In this document: one piece after another, positions 23,501 to 35,124 of the stretch
How positions within the stretch are numbered: the stretch's first letter is position 1
Layout: each line of letters begins with the position of its first letter
NCBI GenBank assembly: GCA_029204225.1
Contig: CM055098.1
Location: forward strand, 19,499,303-19,563,302
Reading direction: 5' to 3'
DNA length: 64,000 nucleotides
Source of the DNA: Diphasiastrum complanatum
Lineage: Eukaryota > Streptophyta > Lycopodiopsida > Lycopodiales > Lycopodiaceae
Notes under the pieces: generated by a model
What the model was told of the DNA's origin: nothing
The model's database searches: none
What the model saw: only the letters and a program-made list of their open reading frames with translations
Position numbers and translations under genes: made by a program

Positions 23501-26500
23501 ACATCCTCAAGAAGAGAGTTTTACGCATCCGATTTGGGCATTCTAGGAGGCTAAATCCCTAGGCGAGTAATTTTCTGTGGAAACAAGTAGTGTAATAGAT
23601 TGACGTATCATCTGTTGGCTAAGTACCATACGTATCAAAATTCCTACATTTTATGAAAGCCCTATATGTTCTTGTGAGCCTGCGCATGCTAGTTGCCACC
23701 AAATTCATCATCGAGGTGAGAAATTTCCTGGCTCACCATTAAATCTGATTAGGGTTTGGGGCTTCTAAGATACACGTTTGCACTAGGGGATGTCTATTGT
23801 ACCAGGACAGTGGAGTAAGATTCTCTACTTTTGAACTTTATGCATTTATAGTTGCCAACACTGGTTCTTATCATTTTATTCTTCTTTGGATGGAATTATT
23901 GTAGCATATTCCTATTTTTCATTTAGCATTATATACAATATGCATATTTTGTTGTTACTCAAAGATTAATTCGTTTTTCTACCTTGTCTTTCTTTGATAC
24001 CTTTGATACATTAGCAGTCTTTTCTACCTCTGTGCTGCCAAACTTTTGTGTAAAGTTTCTTGTGAACTTGGTACAACTTGAGTTCTTAGTATCCCTCTAA
24101 CCTGAAGCATAAAATGGAATAGGAAATACAAAGTCATTCGTTCCTGCATGTTAAAGATACAATAATGATATTACGTGCAGTATGCTTTGTTCGGGTACTG
24201 AAAATTTGTGTCTCATAAGTATGATACTGGTTCCACCTTCTTGAAATACAGCTGGAAATGGGATTTAGAAAATGTTTGCTGACAAACAGAGCAAAAAGAA
24301 GTGATCGTTGGGTTTTTTTGCAGGTTGTGAAGCCAGGGGACACAATTTTTGTGGGGCAGTATCTTTTCACTGGAAGCGAGACCACTTCTGTGTGGCTCGA
24401 GGTTTGAAATTTGAATTAGCCATATATTGCTCCTTTGTGGCCTGTCAAAGTTCAAACAGCATTTTAGTCTTTATTTTCATCGCAACATTTCTACAATCAC
24501 CACTTCTGCAGGTTGCAGAGACAGAGGGTTCTGATGTAATTTGCAAGGTGAAAAATAGTGCAACACTTACAGGTGCTCTATTTACAGCACATGCATCCCA
24601 AGTTCCTATCAAACTTCCGACATTGAGTGAATTCGATAAAGATGTGAGTACTGTTTCTGGGTTATATGCTTTACATTTGAAATAGACCGGGGAACATGGT
24701 TGAGCTCTTCCTGTGGAACAACATTGGTAGTTTGTAGTTGCCTTTCATGGTCAATTGTCTCAATTATGCCAATTATCCTTCTGCCTGAGGTTGTTGAGGG
24801 CTTGATCTTATTTCTTGAGGTTATTTCTTAAAGGACTACCGAAGTCTTAGAATTTATTCTCTATTGACAGCAGTGACATCCATATCCTTGAGTGACATTT
24901 TCGTACTTATATTAAAATACATATTAGCTTTGTACCTTCTTATTTACAGGTACTTTTGGCAACGATATTGTTGTAGCTTTCGGTAAATGATAGATGGTAC
25001 TCCCGTAATGCTCTTTTTATTGATATGTATATTTTGCACTTTGAGATGAATGTGTGCAGGTGATATCCAAGTGGGGACTGCGAAATAGCATTGACTTTGT
25101 GTCACTTTCATATACTCGACATGCAGAAGACGTCAGGATGGTGAGGAGGATTTACAAGATACTTATTACCTGTTGTATTTGAGCAGTTTTTTTCAATTTA
25201 ATTCATGATTGGATGTTTGCTAGTAGTTGAAATTCTCATCCTAGAGGATGATGTTTTTTATCATTTGAAGGCTCATTAGTTAGATATCAATAAGGCAAAC
25301 ATTTGCTTACATGCATGCCATATTGTTCAAAGGATCACCCATTGGAGCATGGTATTCCTCAGTCAAAAGTTTATTCAGCTGAATATCAATGGTGTATAAT
25401 ACTTTAGGGTAGCATGTTCTGAATTGATCAAGGTCAAGGATGATTTAGATTCCGTTGAGAATAGCTTGTTATCCTTAGATTGATTGTTTGATGGACGTGT
25501 TCAAATTCAAAAATTTCTCAACTGGGTTATACTTTCTAGCTCATTATTCAATGAGTCATTGTTGTTGGTTGTTCTCACATTCTTCAAATCAATACCATCC
25601 TCCATTGTTTGCCATAGAGGATAACTTGAGTCTAAAATAGCGTTCAAGGGCATCAGACAACCCTTTGTCTTCTGGAGAACCAGCCTGAGCTTGCCCTTGC
25701 TATTGACCTTTGAATTTCTTGAATTTGTGCTTACCCAAGGTGTTTGGCCCCCTTGAGCTTGGCCACTAAAAGTCACGCGACTATTTTATGGGACTACTTC
25801 CCATCTTCATAGTATGTTGCCTTTTGAATGGTGTTTTGTATAGTATGGGTTTACTCTTTTCACACAAAAGGCCACAAACTCTTCCTAAATTTCCTAATAA
25901 TATGGGACACTTGTAGAAACATAGGTACTTCCTCATGGACTTTTAGCAATGCCTCTCTATATCGGCCAACATATTCTTGTACCGACCAATTTCCATGCTT
26001 GAGGCCCATCCACTGTGCATTGCTCAGTATTTCTCATCAAGAGGCACATAGTTTTGTACAAGCATCTTCCAAAATACCCCCTTGAATTTGGTACAAGGCC
26101 ATCCTTTTCAAAAACAATATGTAGCTTCAGCAATCATTTTGAGTTCTCGGTACTGCCACACATCTGAAAGGCCTTTGTGGTTCTTACAACTGCTACACCT
26201 TTGAACCTTGGAGGTTTTGAGTCCTTGATGCACAGTAACTTGCGTTTTCCACCAAGTTCTGCTTCTCTTTCACTTGAACCAAGCTCGCCACCCAAATTTT
26301 CACTGCCATTGACTCTTTGAGGTGTAGGCATGGGCTTCAATTGCTTAAGGATCTATTTAACATAAGCTCCATGCCATCAACTTTGGAAGAAAATGCATCA
26401 ATCCTCTAAGATAATGACTAGTATTGCTTGGAGATGCCATAGTTGAAGAAAAGCTAGCAAAAGCAAAGGGCTGCCCAGAATTATGCAAAATCAAGTAGCT

Positions 26501-29500
26501 CAAGCCCTTTTAGCAAACTAGAAACAAGCTGCCTGCAAAAAAACTAACTATACAGATGGATAACCTTGAATTCCTAAGAAAATTGGAAAGAATTGACCTC
26601 CTACAACCAAGTCTAAGCAATGTACAGACTTTTCTCTTGAAAAAACAGCAAAATAGGGTTGTAAACTAGCAATTAGCAAGAAGTGAGGAATATTCACAAA
26701 ATAGAAAGGCGAATAGCCCTACCTAGCAATGACCTGCCTTTAGAAGCTATTGCAACTGTCAGATTCCAAAATACTGAGTATTGTAGAAGTTAGAAGCAAC
26801 TTTGCAGAATATTTGTAGAATGGATTTTCACAAAAGCAAAGAGAAAATGCATGAAAAGTAGCAAAATTTGCTCATAGGTTGCTAGAAGACCAGTTGGGCA
26901 CCAATCTGCAGTCTTCTGGGCTCCCAACCACTACATAGATCTCCAATAGTAGGGCGCTTAGCTCTCATATATTCAAGAGAAACTTTAACTGAAGGTCCAA
27001 ATGATACAAATCCTACACAAATTTGGAAAGCAACTGCTCTGATGCCAATTATCATAAACCAAAGCCAACAAAATTCTAAAAGACACCAAGGCATATGCAA
27101 AATATCCACTTCATTAATTCCTCTTGATAGTAAATAGCAGAGATGCAGCCCACGTTCTGGAATGTGATCTGGGATTTCCCATTAGGGTTTCCCGGAATGC
27201 AAATTTTTTTTTGGAAGTTTCTGGGTAAAAGTTGAAACCTTAGAAGCCCGTTCTGACCAAAATGGGTCGGAACGTTCCGTCCTTTCCGGAACGTTCCTGG
27301 TCGGAACGAGTTAATGTAGCAGCAGAAGCCACAAAAATGTGTAGCAGCCATCCCGGTTTGTAGCAGCCCATGATTTCCGCTGATGGCTGACGGAATGGGC
27401 AACTAATCCTTAGTTTCCAGATTAAACGAATTTGTAGCAGCCCTCGACTTCTGCTGATGGCTGACATAGCTCTTCCACCCAGAAATGGGATGCATGCAAT
27501 ATAAATTTCAGAAGTGGGATGCATGCAATATGAAAGTTCTTCGGGACATTCCAATCTATGGCGGATCATAAGCTACTGATCAGACACATGTAAAAGACAG
27601 GATTAAACCAGTGTTGCGGTGCCATTGACCATCATGCATTGGCTTGTAGAATTGAATATTGATTTCTTTGTAGAAATAGAGATAATTATTCCATTGGTAG
27701 ATAGTTAAACTAGAACCAAATTAATCTGACTCAAAGCTAGATTTACTCAGGCAAAGAATGAGCTAGATTCTTCCATAGAACCCACGGTTCTCAGAACCGT
27801 GGTGGGAACCGTACCACAGTTCATGAACCGTGGTACGGTTCCTGTAGTTAATTAATTAATTATTTATTTATTCTTTTTTTCCCAATTTCCCCCCAAAACT
27901 TCTCCCAAGTCATTTTTGGTCCTCATTTCATAAATTTCACAGATTTCACACAGATTTCACAAATGGTCCTCTGATTTCACAAATGATTTCACAGATTGAA
28001 CCAGATTTTGCAGATTTTTGGATCTGATTTCGCAAATGATTTCACAGATTGAACCAGATTTTACAGATTTCACACAGATTTCACAAATGGTCCTCTGATT
28101 TCACAAATGATTTCACAGATTGAACCAGATTTCACAGATTTCACTGATGTCACAGATTTTTTTTGGCTATTTTTGGGGGTGGGAAACAAAAAAAAATTAT
28201 TCAATCAACTGTACGGTTCACCACGGTTCCAGGCAAATTTTTTTGTGAACCGTACGGTTCTCAGAACCGTGGACGGTTCATTAATTCTATGAATTCTTCA
28301 TATGGTTTAGAACTTTAGATCATTCTGAATTTCAAGGTTGAGAGCTCAGGATATGGTGTTTTTTTCCTTTCTATAAGAACGTATTTTTTTTTTTGAGGGT
28401 CCGTTTCAGAACGGAACGCGTTCGTTCCGTTCCGGAACGGGCAACTAAGGTCCAAACAAACCAATTTCAGATTTTTTTTTGATTTAATGAATCCTGGAGA
28501 CTAATTTATGTTTCTTGTTTTTCCGAGGCCTATGCTTTCCAGTTTGAGTTTACTTTTTCTAAGCTATCTTGATATTGAGGACATTTCCATGCGTTTGCTT
28601 TTCCTATTGAGACATTACAGAGTTTCAATTTAATCTTGTCATTTATGATGGTCAAATAGAATATTACCACACAACCCTGATGTGGCTTTTGTACATCTTG
28701 CCAGTGTTAATAGAGCTGTGAGAACCTGAGAACTATTGCACTATATCTATCGCCATAGTTGCCCAGCATTTCTTTAAACACATTCAGAAACACGTTTCTG
28801 AACCACATTTCGTTTTGGGCCATCGTTTCTCAGAAACGTTTTTTATTTTTATTTTTGTGGGCAATATGGGTATCAGATTAAAGTTCTAATCAAGGGCAGT
28901 ACATATGTAGGTTGCAGAATGTACGCAGTCCAGTTTAGGTGTATGAATCCCTGTTTAGGTTCAGGTTGGGGCAAAAAAATATATATGATCTGTGTTTGCT
29001 CTCCACGATTCTGTGCCCAGAATCGCGATTCTGAGAAACGTGTTGCTGGGAACATTTTTTTCCAGAATCCTGATTCTGGGCAACTATGCGTTGATACACA
29101 TTGATGAAGCTCAGAACTTTTGGGACTAGGGGAGTGCAGACTTGGATAATTGATTTTGGACCATGAAGCACATATCTTTACTTCATCATACAATAGCTCG
29201 AGTGTAAGGTTATGGTTTGCAAGACAAGTTTAGCCTTTTGGTGCTTCTGAAACTTGTTCCTCTGGAGAAAGTGCATGGGGTTGCTAGTGGGCTACATTGA
29301 CCTACAGTGCTAATAATAATAATAATATTAATAATGTCTCACAATTTGGCGGTTCAAAATTTGAACTGGGTCAACAAATTGGCCCGATTCTAATTGGGAA
29401 AAAAGGGTATTTTTCTTCGCCTGTAATTTACGTTGCTTCTGATGGATTTCAAAACGGAATTGAAATGCATGTTTTATGCATTTTTCAGGGTTTTCTCCTT

Positions 29501-32500
29501 CCGCTGTTTTTTACAAAATTTGAAGTAATAAAGTTTAAAAAAAAAACAGTTGAGGGCCAAGGAAGACCTGCCATGTGGCACTGTCCAGGGTAGGACAGGT
29601 GGCGGCCCTTCCTATTGGATTTCCGCTCAGATTTAAGTAGTTTTCTGGTCGCGATGGGCCCTCCTCAGCAAATAACAAAAATTTGAATTTTTTCCATCGC
29701 TGCCTGACCAACAGGGGTGGCCAAAAACTAGTTGGCAAATCTGCCACGTGGCATCTTTTGGCCAAGTGAGGTGGCAGATGGTAGCGCCCTGCTGTTGCAA
29801 TGCCTTCCAGATTCCTTGCTGGTGAAATCGGGGCCCTCCCTGAGAATTTAAACATGTTTTTTTTCCTCCTGTCCCTGTCTGCCAGCGCTGGACAGTTTGA
29901 AGGAAAATAAGATATAGAAGGGGGGGAGGGGGCTGTGAGCCACCTGGCTGGTTGCCAGGAGTCGGCCAGTAAGCTGAGGTGGAAGCTAGGTGGCAAGGCA
30001 AGGCCACTTGGCAGGTAGTATGATGGGATGGAGAGGGAGGCATACCTCTTCCATGCATCTTTTTTTTGTGAAAAGAGGTGGAGGTGGTCCCCTACCAGAC
30101 GAGGATCCATCAATGGTATTCATAGTTTCCAATAAAAGTTTCCAGCTTCCCATCCCACGACTTAACGTCTCCTTTGTAGAAATGGCTGTGCCATGCATAT
30201 CAACTTGAGCCACCCATATTGCCCACAAATTTTTTTCTTTCTTTCTCAGAAACGCTCCCCCATTTCAGAAACGCATTTCTGAACACGTTTCTATAAAGTT
30301 GGTGCAACTATGATACAGGGCATGATGTTGTCTCTACCACACACCTCGGCCCAAGGTTTGCTGCCTAGCCCTAACCGCTCTCTGTTGCAGAAAGGGCTAT
30401 CTCGGTCTAGAACGCCTGCTAGAAGCAACAGATGGTGCACTGAAGGGACCTGCTGTTGAAGGAACAACATGACTAGAGGCTGCATATGTGCTCGTAGCTC
30501 TAGGAACATCCCCCCCCATGTGACTAGGCCCTACCTCTGCATCTGACCCATGAACAACGCTCTGAGATGGTCTCAATGGCTCAAGAGATGTACCGTCAGG
30601 TCCGTATGTGTCCATCAATTTCTGCATCTATATGTGAGGGCAAATCGATATGCCCATCCCCCGCCCATCTGGCCTGATGAGTGGGCCCTGACCTTGGTAA
30701 GAGAACCAGTAAAGATGCCACCATAATGCATGCCTCTCCATCTGCGGGAACCAGATCCCTGGTGTGTAGCCGCATCCCCCTATGTCAACTCAACCTCTGA
30801 CCAAATGCCTCTACCAAGGATCGGCATCGTGTGAATCTGTCAATGTATCAGATCGTGTGAATCAGTCGATGTATCAGACCTGCAAAAGAGGAAGCAAACA
30901 ATCACATGTCAGTATTCTGTTGTTAGCAACAACATTCAGATTCCACATGTGCATTCACAGCATTCAATTGCTTACAACAACCTCTAAACCCAACAATCGA
31001 AAAAAACCTGCCATTTTGTTGCATCAACAACAGGTGCAAGCTGCAAAACTTGTCCTGGACCTTGAACTCATCAAAACAAGCATCCTATTGCAATGAAGAA
31101 ACAGAGTGCAGCTTCAGACTGCAACTCAATCGCATGCCTACAAGACCCATAACCCTAAACTCTAAAAAACACGTGATTTGGGCATGCCACTTTAAACTTT
31201 CTCTACCAGCGATAACAGCCAAAACTAATAGCACAAGCATGTTTGTGGGCATGAAAAAACACAGTTTAGCCTCAAATTGCACCTCAATCAGATGACTATA
31301 AGCTAGTTTTCAAAAAGAGCCAAAACACATGGAAAAGGGGCATGAGATTCATATCTTTTGCTACAAGCACTAATGGGGAAAACTAACAGCATGAGCCTGT
31401 AGTTCAATACGGATGAATTGAAACCAGAGACCACTTCATTACGTTGCCTACATCTCATTCCATGAGCTTCCACGATGTGAAGTCAAAACTTACCTAAAAT
31501 CGTTTTGGAGAGAAACGCCGCCGCCTCGTCGCTGCCACCGTGCTGATCACGCACTGAACGATGCTCCAACCCCCTCAACATCACTCTCTCTTACTCTCCA
31601 ACGTTAACAAAGCAAAATTTTTTATGTGGGCCGTGGGCTGCCTGCTCGCGGCCCACATAAAAAAATTTGCAATTTTTTTACATCGTTCCGGGACCGCGTT
31701 TCTGGCCCCGAAACACTGACGATCCGGAACGCGCGATTCGGAACATTTTTGTTCCGGATCGCGATCAACTGTGATTTGAACTGCTGAATGGAATCGGTCG
31801 AAGAAACATTAATTATGCCATGACAGTTAAGGCCTACACTTGGCAGTATTGGACTGAAAGATATGAATAAGCTGGTATTGTGAGGTTGTTTTTATTTCAC
31901 AAACTGCTCTCATGAAGAATTTCTTTATTTTATGTCTTTATGTAGGATTGTGCAAATGAACTATGCCATCAATGCCATTTCTTAAGTCAATGATTTTTCA
32001 ATTATATTTCTGATATAACAGGATACTTATTTTCCAGGCCCGTGCATATCTGTCGAAGCTTGGGGATTTGCATCAAACTCAGATATTCGCAAAGATCGAG
32101 AATGTAGAGGTTTGAATCAGCCTTAATCTCTTTGTAAACGCTTGTGTTTCTAACAGAGTGCCATGTCATTGAATGTTAATCTTGCTATGAATGGCTGAAT
32201 TTGATACATGTGATTTTATGTCCTTTCTAGGCCTGTTGTACTGTTCATCTTGCTGAAGGTCTTAATTCAGAGCATTCTCATCATCAGAGAAAACAGTGTT
32301 GCAGAAAGAAGGCTGATTTCTAACCTGTCATGCAGTGTAAGGATGCTTATATATTTATGATTTCTGCAAATTGTTTTCGCAGGGTCTAAAACATTTCGAT
32401 GAGATTTTGCAAGAGGCAGATGGGATTATTCTTTCACGGGGTAATCTTGGCATCGACCTGCCTCCAGAGAAGGTTAGTTCAATTATTCGGTTTGAAATAT

Positions 32501-35066
32501 TTGCTGCACAGTTTCTGTTATGTGAAGCAAGAGAAGTAAGTCGGAAGGACTATACATGAAAGCCCTTACATTTGTGTGGGAAGGGATCTTCAGAAATTAG
32601 ATGGATGATGTGAAACTGATACTCCACTGTATGTTTTCTCAGAGTCTTTTGTTGACTAACATTATAATTATATTAGAATGTGGTGGTCATAAATTTTTGT
32701 TTATCTGCATGCTGTCATTGAGAACACTATAGAAGTATAGTTCCAGTATCTTATCTCAACTATTCTATTCATCAATTGTATGCTTTTTCAATTTCGTATT
32801 TTTCTTATAGTTTTCTCATGCTCATCAAATAGTCGTGTATATTCTCTTATTCACAATTTCATTAAAGACAGAAAGTTTGCATTGACAGTTGATACACTGT
32901 GAGTACCACTTATATACAATAAAATTGATGTTAGGGTGCTGACAATCGTGCTGTCAGTATCAAACTCTGACTGGTATTATTTTTGTTATATTCTGTTTGT
33001 TCAATTGCTCTCTAAGCTCTCCGAATGGTATGCAATCATGTTGTAGGTTTCAAATTTCAATATTTTTGACCTTTGACATCAGGATTATATACTGTGTGTA
33101 ATAGGTGTTCTTATTTCAAAAAGCTGCCCTGTACAAGTGCAACATGGCAGGAAAGCCCTCTGTCATTACCAGAGTTGTTGACACAATGACAGATACTCCT
33201 AGGCCAACTCGTGCTGAAGCTACTGATGTTGCAAATGCAGTACTTGATGGTACTAGCTGTTCTTTGAAACTTACATATGAGATCGATGCTTCGAGTGAAT
33301 TTGTAGACATTAGAACTAGTTCAAAAGCACACATGGAGGAGCTTCTTATTTGAAGCTGCAGGTTCATAAACATTGCACAGGACTCAAGGGAGAAACCTAT
33401 AAACTGCCATGTAGGCCAAATAGCAGAGTTAACCAAAGCAGTCTACTTACTCTCGCCCTTGCAAATGACCTTGTCTCAACTCTCACTTACCAGAATGGTT
33501 GTTTGATCAAGATTTTGACAAAAGCAATTCTATTTCTGTTCATGCTGTATGTGTCCCTATTCTATTTAAAATGCTATTGAAGAGGGAGAGGAGTGTTTGG
33601 CCGCGCAAGAATTGGATTTGACTGGAACATTGTACTCAGCTGCTATATAGATACCATAGCCTTACCATCATCTTCAAATAGCAGCATCTAATTTGTTCTC
33701 ATGTAGACTTGTCCCTTGTTCCGCTCCTATAGGAAAAAGCTTTCAACCATTAACCTGGGCCAGGATTAGGAGATCAGGAGGACAATTACTTCCAACATGT
33801 CTAGCTCCAAGGGATGTTGACAAAAAGTATTAAAAAATAAGACCTTGCGTAGCAATCTTGATCAACTAATTTTTTCTTATTGATTATTAGATTATCATTT
33901 TCCTTCACTATATTGAAAAGATTTTTTGATAGTTTGATTTTTTTTCATAGGAACTGATGCCATTCTTTTAAGTGGTCTCTTTCACCTAAATTGAAAAGCG
34001 TTTTGATATTCTGATTGTGTTTGGTAGGAGCCGATGCCATCCTTTTAGGTGCAGAGACTCTTCGAGGCCTTTATCCCGTTGAAACTATCTCAACCGTTCG
34101 AAAGATTTCTGCAGAGGTAAACGTCTTTAATTTATAGGTTCATTTGATATTGATTGTCATATTGTTTTAGATTTATTGAGGACAATATAGAACATGCTTG
34201 GCAGTCTTTCAACGTATTGAACCTTTTGAAATACCAGATAATAGACATAAATTCTGTCACTTCCACAAAATTGGTTCTTATCTTTTTAAAGTCTAGGAGA
34301 TATTTTTCCTATCATATTCTTAGTGATTGTTGGGGTTAGAGTATTGGCATGTCCAATACCATCCTTTCCGCTCATCAAAAACATTATGCATTGGGGAAAC
34401 TTGACATAATAACAAACAAGAAAAACACACACTATTCTGACCATTCTCATCAGCAGGCCAAGATTGGTCCCCTTGACCTTTCTGAGATTCATAAATCAAG
34501 GTCGAAGAAATACATTGCAAGGGGGTACTCTTCAAAGTTCGATTATAATGATTGCATGTCTTCATGCACTCATGGTATATACTAGATTTCAGGTATATGA
34601 TCTTCTCTATAGCAAGGAGCTTAGTACCCTGCCCTTTTTACTTTTGTATGTTGTTTAACTCTGCAAGGCTTGTTGCAGCTTCGAATCCATGGTTATGGTT
34701 ATAAACTTCTGCTGCTTTTCATGTCATTCTTATCTTTTGTTTCTGTGCTAGTGTCACTTCTTAGCGGCTCTGGGTGTACCCTAGAAAATATGTACTCTCT
34801 CAAAAATTAAATAAGAACTTATTCTTGGTTAATAATGACCAGTACTGGTTGCTGGCAAAATTTTACCATGTTTTTGCATGATAACCAGTGAGGTATTGAT
34901 ATTTTGATAACATTTGCTAAACATGACCTAATGGCATTACTAGCCTCCAAATTGAATTTTTTGTTCTCTCAAAAATTAAACAATTACTAATGAGCAGTAC
35001 TGCTTGCTGGCAAGATTCTACCATGTTTTCACATGATAATCATTCGATGTTTGATATTTTGACATC

Positions 35067-35124
<58 letters not shown>

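Larger units (their letters stand above)
27239..28449. mobile_element. Outer hAT element, interrupted by another hAT element
   Basis: Its ends are CTTAGAAGCCCGTTC (27239) and GAACGGGCAACTAAG (ending 28449), 13 of 15 matching as inverted repeats. Flanks GTTGAAAC and GTCCAAAC agree at 6 of 8 bases. Both ends contain GGAACG palindromes such as GGAACGTTCC and GGAACGCGTTC. A second element (27774-28291) sits inside it. Confidence 0.65.

Noticed and set aside
28754-29088. Calling the 335-bp hAT copy a clean single insertion.
   Set aside because: Its ends match perfectly but the 8-bp flanks do not; it may be a recombinant of two related elements.
29535-30113. A 192-codon minus-strand frame and its 141-codon neighbour as a host gene.
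   Set aside because: They overlap in different frames over GC-rich repetitive motifs, have low-complexity composition and no recognisable domain.
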